Source: Lewinellaceae bacterium
GTDB taxonomy: Bacteria; Bacteroidota; Bacteroidia; Chitinophagales; Saprospiraceae
Assembly: GCA_016708875.1 (NCBI GenBank)
Contig: JADJFA010000037.1
Location: 1-29,094 of the forward strand
Direction of reading: 5' to 3'
Length of the DNA: 29,094 nucleotides
The notes under the pieces were generated by a model. That model searched no databases. It was not told where the DNA came from and saw only the letters and a program-made list of their open reading frames with translations. The position numbers and the translations under genes are program-made. Below are positions 8,986-15,374 of this stretch, piece after piece (positions within the stretch are counted from its first letter, which is position 1; every line of letters begins with the position of its first letter).

Positions 8986-10127
8986 CAGCCGATAATATCC
9001 ATCGAATCATGTCGGAAGGCTTGTTTCCGGGCTTAAAATCAGGCGTTTCACTTGTCGAAACCCATATTTCCTGGGTTATTCTGACAGATGAATTCGCCTT
9101 TAAAATTAAAAAGCCCCTCCGATTTGATTTCCTCGATTTCAGCAGCCTGGAATTGCGCCGTCACTTTTGCGAAGAAGAACTGCGCCTCAACCGCCGGCTG
9201 GCGCCACAAATGTACATCCAGGTTTTGCCGGTGGGAATTGGAGGCATTGGCGATGGACAGTCGCCCGCGATAGACTACGCGCTGCAAATGCACCGGATGG
9301 ACAATAGCCGCGAGATGGATAAGTTGCTGGAAGTCAATGCAGTAGATGCAAGCGACATGAAACATCTGGCTGCCTTGCTTGCTCCATTTCACCTTCAAAA
9401 CCGGCTTGATACTGCCCTACCCTATCTCCCAGGAGAAGATGCCCACGATTTTGCGGACCTATATGCAATGGAGTCGGATTTGGCAGCGCTCCAGGCGCCA
9501 GATGCTGGTTTGTTGCGCAAATGGGCGGTAACGATTCCGGAATTTCTGAACAAACACAAATCGCGTTCTGAAGCACGGATCCGCAGCGGCTTTTGGATCG
9601 AAGGCCATGGCGACTTACACTCCCGCAACATCTTCCTGCCCAAAAACGAAACACCTGTGGTGTTCGACTGCCTGGAGTTCAATGAACACTTCAGACGCTT
9701 AGATGTTCTCAACGAGCTTGCTTTTCTCTGCATGGATTTGGAGTTTTATGGCAGAAAAGATTTGGCCGATTGTTTTCTCGATAATTACACGCGTCATTGG
9801 GCATGTTTTGAAAATGCGGAGGACAAGTTGCTTTTCACCTATTTCAAAGCCTACCGAGCCAATGTGCGCCTGAAAGTCGCGCTGTTGGAACTCCGGCAAC
9901 AATCAGACGAAAAACGGTCAAAATCAGCCCTGGCATATTGGTCGCTTTTAAAGCAGTATGTTTTACAAACGGGGTGTTCAAGTAAAATCATCACTTGGGA
10001 GCTGTTGTTGGCGAGGACGCCAACAACGGCAGGCGTTCTCAATATGCTATTGATTATCATTAGTTTGTTCACTGTTTTGCCGTTGTTGGCGTCCTCGCCA
10101 ACAACAACGACGGAGCGGAATCACTGA
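8982..10127 (+). CDS. Aminoglycoside phosphotransferase-like protein (COG2187-type)
   Basis: Protein-kinase-fold phosphotransferase of unknown substrate. It carries the Brenner motif HGDLHSRNIFL (residues 209-219) and, 20 residues downstream of His209, the metal-binding aspartate at 229 in VVFDCLEFNEH, as in APH-family kinases. The N-terminal part has VETHISWVILTDEFAFKIKKPLRF, in which the lysines of AFKIKKP are candidates for ATP binding. Start 8982 overlaps the preceding kinase gene. The genuine protein probably ends near residue 340: codons from 10003 onward lie in a repeat (see the 10003-10106 entry) and add about 40 unrelated residues (TPTTAGVLNMLL to TTTTERNH). Despite the fold, antibiotic resistance should not be assumed. 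Confidence 0.8.
   Translation: MTADNIHRIMSEGLFPGLKSGVSLVETHISWVILTDEFAFKIKKPLRFDFLDFSSLELRRHFCEEELRLNRRLAPQMYIQVLPVGIGGIGDGQSPAIDYALQMHRMDNSREMDKLLEVNAVDASDMKHLAALLAPFHLQNRLDTALPYLPGEDAHDFADLYAMESDLAALQAPDAGLLRKWAVTIPEFLNKHKSRSEARIRSGFWIEGHGDLHSRNIFLPKNETPVVFDCLEFNEHFRRLDVLNELAFLCMDLEFYGRKDLADCFLDNYTRHWACFENAEDKLLFTYFKAYRANVRLKVALLELRQQSDEKRSKSALAYWSLLKQYVLQTGCSSKIITWELLLARTPTTAGVLNMLLIIISLFTVLPLLASSPTTTTERNH
10003..10106. repeat. 29-bp perfect inverted repeat, each copy itself a hairpin
   Basis: The copy at 10003-10031 is the exact reverse complement of the copy at 10078-10106 over 29 bases, with 46 bases between. Each copy also folds alone, with arms GTTGTTGGCG and CGCCAACAAC around a 4-base loop (AGGA in the first, TCCT in the second). 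It overlaps the 3' end of the phosphotransferase-like gene and supplies its last codons. It probably acts as a transcript 3' structure or is a short palindromic mobile repeat. Confidence 0.85.
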
Positions 10128-10267
10128 AGAAATTGGTGACATTATTGCTTTTGACAAAATCCAGTTTCGACATAAAACTGACCACCATCTCCATTCATGC
10201 TGACAGCCGTCATCTGCTGCGGTGTTATACCATTTCACCTTTGTAATCATTTTCAAAACAACTTATC

Positions 10268-10720
10268 ATGGATAATAAAGAAGTTCAATTCGATTATCGT
10301 GTAAAGGCCATTCTCGGCGAAAACCGAATCAGTAAAATAACTGCTGTAGGAGTAAATGCGGTCATTGAGTGCGCCACCCCTCCCGAGTTTCCTAAAGGCA
10401 TCGCAGGGGTGTGGTCGCCAGAAACATTTTTCCTGGCTGCTATAGCTGGTTGCTACGTAAACACATTCCAATCATTCTGTGACAAGTTCAAACTTCAACC
10501 TGTCTCTCTGGAATGTGAAGCCAGTGGCACGATTGCACTGGTGGAAGGAAAGTATGCGTTCACAGGAGTTATGCTCAACCCCATCGTCACCCTGGCCAAT
10601 TACGAAGACGAGGCCACAGCGTATAAAATTCTTGAAAAAGCGCATCGTTACTGCCTGATTTCCAATTCAATCAAATGCCCGGTATCTGTTTCTGAAAATG
10701 TGCTGGTGTTGATTCCGTAA
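10268..10720 (+). CDS. OsmC/Ohr-family peroxide-detoxification protein
   Basis: Small cytosolic thiol peroxidase-type protein of 150 aa, the usual OsmC size. Visible family features are the conserved glutamate in SPETFFLAAIAGC (Glu52), the peroxidatic-type Cys62 in AIAGCYVNTF and the second cysteine Cys129 in AHRYCLISNSIKCPVS. The start ATG at 10268 follows an A-rich leader, and a weak -7-like CACCTTTG is at 10236-10243. It is monocistronic, since the hairpin at 10729-10761 follows directly. Peroxide or organic hydroperoxide defence is the family role. The exact subgroup (OsmC, Ohr or YhfA-like) is not resolved. Confidence 0.85.
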   Translation: MDNKEVQFDYRVKAILGENRISKITAVGVNAVIECATPPEFPKGIAGVWSPETFFLAAIAGCYVNTFQSFCDKFKLQPVSLECEASGTIALVEGKYAFTGVMLNPIVTLANYEDEATAYKILEKAHRYCLISNSIKCPVSVSENVLVLIP

Positions 10721-10728
10721 CTTTGTCC

Positions 10729-10761
10729 AGACCTCGTAGGTTTCAAAAACCTACGAGGTCT
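10729..10761. repeat. Palindromic repeat of the CTCGTAGG family, probable bidirectional terminator
   Basis: Perfect 15-base arms AGACCTCGTAGGTTT (10729-10743) and AAACCTACGAGGTCT (10747-10761) around CAA, just after the OsmC stop. This is the best-preserved of seven related copies between 10.7 and 16.4 kb. The strong symmetrical stem after a stop codon suggests transcript termination or 3' protection (inference). Confidence 0.85.
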
Positions 10762-10796
10762 CGCACCAAAGTCAATTCTTTCAATATCAACTATTT

Positions 10797-11576
10797 ATGC
10801 GCATTCCCTTAACCATATTATTTATCGGCACATTGCTAACTCCAGCCTGGAGCCAATTCATTTGCTACTCGGATTCCACCACGATTTATGAGTTTCCGGG
10901 TACGAAACTGCCGCCCATGGTCGGTGAAGCCTCTTTCAACTCAACCCATTTCAGGGTGATTGTGGGCGGAAAATTTCTGGATGCCAAGGCTCCGGAAGCG
11001 GAAGCGGTATACAACTGCGACATGGTCGTGGTGGACTACGCAGCCAATAAAACCTATGTCTTGCCGCTGAGTTATTTCCCTCCTTTTGTGGACGATCAGT
11101 TTGCAGGTATCAACCACTGCTACACAATGGACAACGATACGGCCTATATCATGGGCGGATTTGGGTATGATCTGGCTGAAGGGTACGAAACGACCTTTTC
11201 AACGCTGACGATTTTCCCGGTTAAAACCTTGATAGACAGTGTGATACAGCACAAGGACTATCTGGCTCTGTTCCAGGTAGTGGAGTCCGACAGCCGCCTG
11301 GCCATCACGGAAGGGAACCTGGTGAAGATTGGGAATTATTTTTTGGTGTACAACGGCCGGATTATCACTCCGATCGAGGAGGAATTCACGGATCGCCTTA
11401 CCGTAAGTGAATGTGAATTGCGCGGACAACTGCGCAAGTTCACTTTGAAAAAAACGGCAGGTTATCTGGAAGTGGACGAGTTTCAGGTTTGCAACACTTC
11501 CAAGGTTTTTTACCAATGTATGCCTGATAACTGGACCGGAAAACCTACGAGGGTTTTTGAAATGGATAAGAATTAA
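10797..11576 (+). CDS. Secreted beta-rich protein of unknown function, possibly C-terminally truncated
   Basis: The protein is 259 aa with a clear Sec signal peptide (MRIPLTILFIGTLLTPAWSQ, cleavage about residue 20). The body has short alternating beta-like stretches such as DTAYIMGGFGYD and FLVYNGRII, reminiscent of Kelch-type propeller blades, but too few for a complete propeller. The last residues (GKPTRVFEMDKN) are encoded by a copy of the CTCGTAGG-family repeat at 11544-11565. The original C-terminus may therefore have been replaced or cut off when the repeat arrived. I cannot assign a function. It stands alone between the OsmC gene and ric. Confidence 0.65.
   Translation: MRIPLTILFIGTLLTPAWSQFICYSDSTTIYEFPGTKLPPMVGEASFNSTHFRVIVGGKFLDAKAPEAEAVYNCDMVVVDYAANKTYVLPLSYFPPFVDDQFAGINHCYTMDNDTAYIMGGFGYDLAEGYETTFSTLTIFPVKTLIDSVIQHKDYLALFQVVESDSRLAITEGNLVKIGNYFLVYNGRIITPIEEEFTDRLTVSECELRGQLRKFTLKKTAGYLEVDEFQVCNTSKVFYQCMPDNWTGKPTRVFEMDKN
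11544..11565. repeat. CTCGTAGG-family repeat copy inside a gene's 3' end
   Basis: AAACCTACGAGGGTTTTTGAAA, one arm and loop of the family, with no intact opposing arm. It lies within the last codons of the secreted protein at 10797-11576. Confidence 0.6.
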
Positions 11577-11630
11577 TCACTACTTTTCCTCTGATAGTCA
11601 AGCTTTTGTCACAAAACAGCAGGTCATTGA

Positions 11631-11660
11631 TTTATTTAAGAGTATTTTGTCTTAAATAAA
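11631..11660. promoter_or_regulatory. Perfect palindromic operator at the ric promoter
   Basis: Arms TTTATTTAAGA (11631-11641) and TCTTAAATAAA (11650-11660) are exact reverse complements around the 8-base spacer GTATTTTG. The core is the reverse complement of the copies at 1044-1065 and 1536-1557. The TTTG at 11646-11649 inside the spacer stands 21 bases before the -7 element, so the palindrome covers the -33 box and a bound repressor would exclude RNA polymerase (inference). Confidence 0.85.
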
Positions 11661-11678
11661 ACAAGCCCCCTATCTTTG
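11646..11678 (+). promoter_or_regulatory. Bacteroidota-type promoter of ric
   Basis: The -33 TTTG at 11646-11649 and the -7 TATCTTTG at 11671-11678, a perfect TAnnTTTG, are separated by 21 bases. This matches the known Bacteroidota sigma-ABfr promoter architecture. It lies about 50 bases before the ric ATG. Confidence 0.75.
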
Positions 11679-11730
11679 TGGTAGCATTGATCCTCTGGAC
11701 AAACACTTATCACAAATCAATCTACAATTT

Positions 11731-12492
11731 ATGACAACGCTTGAATCAAATACGGTCAACCTGACACTGGCTCAAAAACCGGTTACGATTGGAGAAATGG
11801 TAGTCGCAGATTACCGCAAAGCAGAAGTTTTCAGAAAATACGGCCTCGACTATTGCTGTGGGGGGAAAAGGCCCTTGGAAGAAGTCTGCCAGAAAAAAGG
11901 ACTCGACCCGCAACCCATACAAAGAGAGTTGGACGAATTGGATTTGAAGCCAAACACCCCGCTGCAAGATTTCGAGCATTGGCCTTTGGATACGCTCTCC
12001 GATTACATTGTGGAACATCACCATCGCTATGTGGCGGATTCTTTGCCCATGCTATACGAACTGACCAATAAAGTGGCCCGGGTTCATGGTGAACGCCACC
12101 CGGAACTGGTAAAAATTGCCCGGCATTTTGATGCTGTAGCACAAGAACTTCAAATGCACATGCTCAAAGAGGAGCGTGTCCTTTTCCCCTACATCCAGCA
12201 AATGGCCCTAGCTTACCGGGATGGGGAAGCATTGCCCGTTCCCGCCTTTGGGTCCGTCGCAAACCCTATTCAAATGATGGAAGCCGAGCACGAATCTGCT
12301 GGAGGCAACCTCGAAGAGATTCGTCAATTGAGCAGCGATTACACACCTCCAATGGACGCTTGTACCTCCTATCAAGTGTTATTTGCCAAGCTCAATGAAT
12401 TTGAGCAAGACCTGCACCAGCATGTCCATCTGGAAAACAATATCCTGTTCCCCAAAGCAATCGCCCTGGAAAAGGATAAATTTGCGTCATGA
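11731..12492 (+). CDS. ric: Iron-sulfur cluster repair di-iron protein Ric (ScdA/YtfE)
   Basis: Cytosolic di-iron protein that restores Fe-S clusters damaged by NO or peroxide. It is intact at 253 aa. The N-terminal ScdA_N/DUF542 domain (about 18-60) has KYGLDYCCGGKRPLEEVC, with Cys42, Cys43 and Cys53. The hemerythrin-like domain (about 85-245) shows the histidine and glutamate ligands in EHHHRY, RHF, EERVLFPY, EAEHESAGG and HVHLENNILFP. Its promoter carries the palindrome shared with qNOR and the Rrf2 regulator, so induction by NO is likely. In many bacteria ric (ytfE/scdA/dnrN) belongs to NO-response regulons. The stop overlaps the next gene's ATG (ATGA at 12489-12492), so the following membrane protein is translated with it. 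Confidence 0.95.
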   Translation: MTTLESNTVNLTLAQKPVTIGEMVVADYRKAEVFRKYGLDYCCGGKRPLEEVCQKKGLDPQPIQRELDELDLKPNTPLQDFEHWPLDTLSDYIVEHHHRYVADSLPMLYELTNKVARVHGERHPELVKIARHFDAVAQELQMHMLKEERVLFPYIQQMALAYRDGEALPVPAFGSVANPIQMMEAEHESAGGNLEEIRQLSSDYTPPMDACTSYQVLFAKLNEFEQDLHQHVHLENNILFPKAIALEKDKFAS

Positions 12493-12977
12493 GTATCTGG
12501 TATTTTGTTTCTGTTTTCCTACACATCGTTTTGGCCGCATTCTGGATCGGCGGGATGCTGTTTCTTCCGCTGGTGATATTGCCAGAGATCAAACAGCATC
12601 CCGACCGAATCGCCTTACTCTACAAGACAGGCATGAAATTCCGGTTTTACGGCTGGATTGCCTTGGTCGGATTGCTGTCCACCGGCCTGTTGAACATGTA
12701 CCTAAGAGGTATGCCATTTACCTGGGCATTTTTTAGCCAGAGCGATTACGGCGTCCTGGTCAGCTGGAAACTGCTGATATTCATAGGAATATTGCTGGTA
12801 AGCGGAACGCACGATCTCCTTTTTGGCAAGAAGGGCCTGGAGGAATTGCAGGTCAGCGACAATAAAAACTTTAATCTGCTGGCTCGTTGGTCGGGCCGCG
12901 TCAACCTGCTGCTGGCGCTGGTGATGGCGTTTTTGGGGGTGGTGTTGTCGAGAGGGGGGAACTTTGGCGGTTTTTGA
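12489..12977 (+). CDS. CopD-like four-helix membrane protein coupled to ric
   Basis: Integral membrane protein of 162 aa with four hydrophobic segments: about 4-27 (FVSVFLHIVLAAFWIGGMLF), 52-70 (YGWIALVGLLSTGLLNMYL), 87-108 (SWKLLIFIGILLVSG) and 136-155 (LLLALVMAFLGVVL). His12, the FWIGG motif and His105 (in GTHD) resemble CopD/DUF-type heme or copper membrane proteins, in which helix-embedded histidines bind metal. It overlaps ric by four bases and shares its promoter and palindrome, implying a role in the NO or metal stress response (inference). Its last bases and TGA sit in a copy of the CTCGTAGG repeat, so the C-terminal GGNFGGF may be partly repeat-derived. Confidence 0.7.
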   Translation: MSIWYFVSVFLHIVLAAFWIGGMLFLPLVILPEIKQHPDRIALLYKTGMKFRFYGWIALVGLLSTGLLNMYLRGMPFTWAFFSQSDYGVLVSWKLLIFIGILLVSGTHDLLFGKKGLEELQVSDNKNFNLLARWSGRVNLLLALVMAFLGVVLSRGGNFGGF

Positions 12978-12992
12978 AAACCTACGAGGTTT
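12971..12992. repeat. CTCGTAGG-family half repeat between convergent genes
   Basis: TTTTTGAAAACCTACGAGGT with TT following. It contains the stop codon of the CopD-like gene and abuts the 3' end of convergent nosY. Only one arm is preserved. Confidence 0.6.
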
Positions 12993-12995
12993 CAC

Positions 12996-13763
12996 TCACA
13001 AATCCTTCCGCCGAAACACCCTTACCGCCACTGCTATCGGCACCCAAACCCACAGCATCAACACGATAACAGCAAATCCTATCCCCCATCCGGTACCCAA
13101 AAACTCCCGGAACAAAGCCCCCGTATAGCCCATCAGCGCAGAGATGTCCATCTGCAGCAACACCACCACCCGCGCCAGGTCAATCGGGTTGAGCGCAATG
13201 ACTGCGACCATTGCTTTTTCTAAGGGGTAATCAGCAAAACTGAACATGAGGAACAACACCAGCGCATCGTACAACAACGCAAAATAGAACCACAACAACA
13301 AGGCCACACCAATGCCTTTTGCTTTGTCGCGGGTAATCACGGAGGCCAACAGCGCAATGGAGACGAATGCCACCGATAGCCCTGCCGCTACAATTACCAG
13401 TGTCAAGCCTGTTGCGCCTGCGGCAAAAAGCATGACCGGAATACCGAGACCTACCAACACAGCCAATAGCATGGCAATGGCCAATCCGAAAAACTCGCTC
13501 CAAACAATCACACTCCGCTTAATAGGCTGTGCCGCAAGCAATTCGATGAACTCTGAAGCATTGTAAAAATGAATGGTGGCGAACACGATGCTCACCAAAG
13601 GGGTGACAATCAGCACTATATTCAACAGGCTGACCAGACCCTTCGTCGGGTCGCCGCTCAGGTTGAACAACCCCAGCGACACTGCCAGGAGGAACAGCGT
13701 GTAACCGATAACTATCCGGTTTTGCAGGATGTCGTAGAGGACGTATTTTACGATTCGAAGCAT
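12996..13763 (-). CDS. nosY: NosY, ABC transporter permease for NosZ copper-site maturation
   Basis: Membrane permease of the NosDFY machinery needed to assemble the CuZ centre of nitrous oxide reductase. It is intact at 255 aa, close to the usual NosY length. It begins MLRIVKYVLYDILQNRIVIGY and has about six hydrophobic segments, with family stretches FYNASEFIELLAAQPIKRS, LNPIDLARVVVLLQMDISALMGYTGA and the end VAVRVFRRKDL. It lies 69 bases downstream of nosF on the same strand and is the last gene of the cluster, converging on the ric operon. Confidence 0.93.
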   Translation of the reverse strand: MLRIVKYVLYDILQNRIVIGYTLFLLAVSLGLFNLSGDPTKGLVSLLNIVLIVTPLVSIVFATIHFYNASEFIELLAAQPIKRSVIVWSEFFGLAIAMLLAVLVGLGIPVMLFAAGATGLTLVIVAAGLSVAFVSIALLASVITRDKAKGIGVALLLWFYFALLYDALVLFLMFSFADYPLEKAMVAVIALNPIDLARVVVLLQMDISALMGYTGALFREFLGTGWGIGFAVIVLMLWVWVPIAVAVRVFRRKDL

Positions 13764-13772
13764 GGCGAATTG

Positions 13773-13815
13773 GACGATTGATTCGATTGGGACGATTGGA
13801 AGGATTTTTCGATTG
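13773..13815. repeat. GATTGA/GATTCGATTG-type degenerate repeat between nosF and nosY
   Basis: Several imperfect copies of GATTGATTCGATTGG and GGACGATTGG-like units fill the 69-base gap. Similar tracts occur at 20830-20952 and, on the other strand, at 22288-22330 on the two sides of the insertion sequence. Confidence 0.6.
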
Positions 13816-13832
13816 ATTCGATATGGGTGGGT

Positions 13833-14603
13833 TTAAGGGGGAGTAATCGTGTCGTTGTCCCAAAGCCAGAAAACAACGAAAGCCCCCCCGCGAATCAATC
13901 CCAGTTTCATGATTTGCGCCAGCGCGCGGTTGAGTTTGTCCTCGCCGGTGCGGGATTTCAGTTGTTCAATAGATTGGTAAAACTGGACTTTACCCTCGAT
14001 GATGTATATCACATCGGTGGTAAGTTCTTCCAAATCACTGAGAATGTGAGAAGTAACCAGTACCAGTTTGCCTTTCGCCTTTTCAGCAAGGACTTTTTCT
14101 TTTAAAATTTCGGAGGCCAAGGGATCCAAACCAGCAGTAGGCTCGTCCAGCACCAGCACATCAGGATTGAACATAAATGCAAGGCGGGCGCTCACTTTTT
14201 GGCGCGTGCCGCCAGAGAGGGTACGCATGGTTTTGTGGGCAAACTTTTCGACTTCAAACGCCTGCATCAGGTCATCGTCCAGGTGTGAAAAAGTATCACG
14301 CCGAATTTCTTTCACCATGTCGAACACTTGCCCAACGCGCATATTGTCTGGGTAACGCCCAATCTGGGGCATATAGCCGATGTGCCGCCTGTAATCCCAG
14401 GTGCCGAGAATAGATTTGCCATTCAAAGTCAGCTCGCCTTTGTCGGGGACGACGAGGCCAAGGAGGCATTTCAGGAAGGTCGTTTTACCGGAACCATTGG
14501 GGCCGACGAGCGATACAGCCTGCCCGGCCTCCATGCGGACGCTCACGCCGTCAAGGGCTTTGAGCTTGCCAAAGGATTTAGTGAGAAGTGTAGATTCTAA
14601 CAC
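13833..14603 (-). CDS. nosF: NosF, ABC transporter ATPase for NosZ maturation
   Basis: Cytoplasmic ATPase partner of NosY. It has Walker A GPNGSGKTT (34-42), Q-loop Gln80 in GYMPQIGRYPDNMRV, signature LSGGTRQ (129-135), Walker B VLVLDEPTAG (149-158) and switch His186 in VTSHILSDLEELTTDV. The MPQ...RYPDNM and GTRQK wording is typical of the NosF branch. The domain is intact and the ORF is 256 aa. The last 20 or so residues (IRGGAFVVFWLWDNDTITPP) do not look like NosF and probably come from a drift into repeat-bearing spacer sequence, so the true end may be near RALAQIMK. It is upstream of nosY, and the fasciclin gene precedes it. Confidence 0.94.
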   Translation of the reverse strand: MLESTLLTKSFGKLKALDGVSVRMEAGQAVSLVGPNGSGKTTFLKCLLGLVVPDKGELTLNGKSILGTWDYRRHIGYMPQIGRYPDNMRVGQVFDMVKEIRRDTFSHLDDDLMQAFEVEKFAHKTMRTLSGGTRQKVSARLAFMFNPDVLVLDEPTAGLDPLASEILKEKVLAEKAKGKLVLVTSHILSDLEELTTDVIYIIEGKVQFYQSIEQLKSRTGEDKLNRALAQIMKLGLIRGGAFVVFWLWDNDTITPP

Positions 14604-14657
14604 GGCTTTTTATGAAGCAATGATGAATAAGGTGGTTTTGCCGCGCAAAGGGTCGAT

Positions 14658-14690
14658 AAAACCTCAGGGTTTCGAAACCTACAAGGTTTT
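14658..14690. repeat. Divergent CTCGTAGG-family repeat
   Basis: Imperfect palindrome AAAACCTCAGGGTTTCGAAA followed by CCTACAAGGTTTT, in the gap between the fasciclin gene and nosF. Confidence 0.55.
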
Positions 14691-14702
14691 ATCCAACGAC
14701 AA

Positions 14703-15266
14703 TTATTTCGGCAACAACACCGCATCAATCACATGCACAATACCATTACTGGCAGGCACAGAAGCCAGAATATTGGCGCCATTGACGGTGATTTTACCGT
14801 CTTTCACGCCGATGGTCACTTTGCCATCATTGGCCATCGGGATCACCTGACCGTCTTGCAACATTTCTGGCTTGTACACTGCCACGGCAACGTGGTACTG
14901 CAAAATATCTGCCAAGGTCTCTTTTTTATCGGGCTTCAACAAGCCTTCCACCGTGCCTGGAGGCAGCAGGTCAAACGCTGCATTGGTGGGCGCAAACACC
15001 GTGAATGGCCCTGCATTGGACAGCACGTCTACCAGGGAAGCGGCTTTCACAGCAGCGACCAAGGTGGTGTGATCCGGACTTCCGATGGCTACTTTCACGA
15101 CGTCTTTCTGCAGACACATCGTCTTGTACGGCAGATTGACCGCCACCTGCGGGTGCAGCGGCCTGGCTGGAAGCAGTTTGATTCGGTGGGTGAGTTGGTG
15201 CATTGGATGAATGCAATTACCACCAACATGCCAAGGATAGAGCGAAAAAAAAAGGTTGATTTTCAT
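14703..15266 (-). CDS. Fasciclin (FAS1) domain lipoprotein inside the nos cluster (N-terminus frame-broken)
   Basis: Cell-envelope protein with one FAS1 domain. Family motifs in the intact part are LVDVLSNAGPFTVFAPTNAAF, LLKPDKKETLADILQYHV, GKITVNGANI and the end ASNGIVHVIDAVLLPK. The annotated ORF's first 40 residues are out of frame. Shifting at the nine-base T-run near 15246-15253 gives SILGMLVVIAFIQC, a lipobox signal, and a second shift gives a low-complexity linker TASSQAAAPAGGGQSAVQDD. The start 15266 (MKINLFF) is common to both readings. It sits between nosD and nosF, so an accessory role in N2O reductase maturation or electron/metal delivery is possible, but no such activity is established from the sequence. 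Confidence 0.82.
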   Translation of the reverse strand: MKINLFFSLYPWHVGGNCIHPMHQLTHRIKLLPARPLHPQVAVNLPYKTMCLQKDVVKVAIGSPDHTTLVAAVKAASLVDVLSNAGPFTVFAPTNAAFDLLPPGTVEGLLKPDKKETLADILQYHVAVAVYKPEMLQDGQVIPMANDGKVTIGVKDGKITVNGANILASVPASNGIVHVIDAVLLPK

Positions 15267-15300
15267 ACGATTGTGTTTTAAAAATTGAAGATTTCAAACT

Positions 15301-15373
15301 CGTAGGTTTTAAAACCTACGGGTTGAGGTTTTAGGTTCGAGCGACTTCATTGTTGGTTTTAAAACCTACGAGA
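15301..15373. repeat. Two CTCGTAGG-family repeats between nosD and the fasciclin gene
   Basis: A perfect 20-base palindrome CGTAGGTTTTAAAACCTACG occupies 15301-15320. A second partial copy (GGTTTTAAAACCTACGAG) lies at 15355-15372. Between and beside them a 25-base segment occurs twice, at 15335-15359 and 15380-15404, with one mismatch. The second occurrence is the 3' coding end of nosD. Confidence 0.75.
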
Positions 15374-15374
15374 T

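Noticed and set aside
8982..10127. Aminoglycoside resistance gene
   Set aside because: Only the kinase fold and Brenner motif are shared. The COG2187-like context with a P-loop kinase indicates a housekeeping or unknown substrate.
12996..13863. Additional frames overlapping nosY and its upstream gap (e.g. 13519-13863 minus)
   Set aside because: They are out of frame with the recognised NosY and made largely of repeat sequence (QSNQSSNSP-like).
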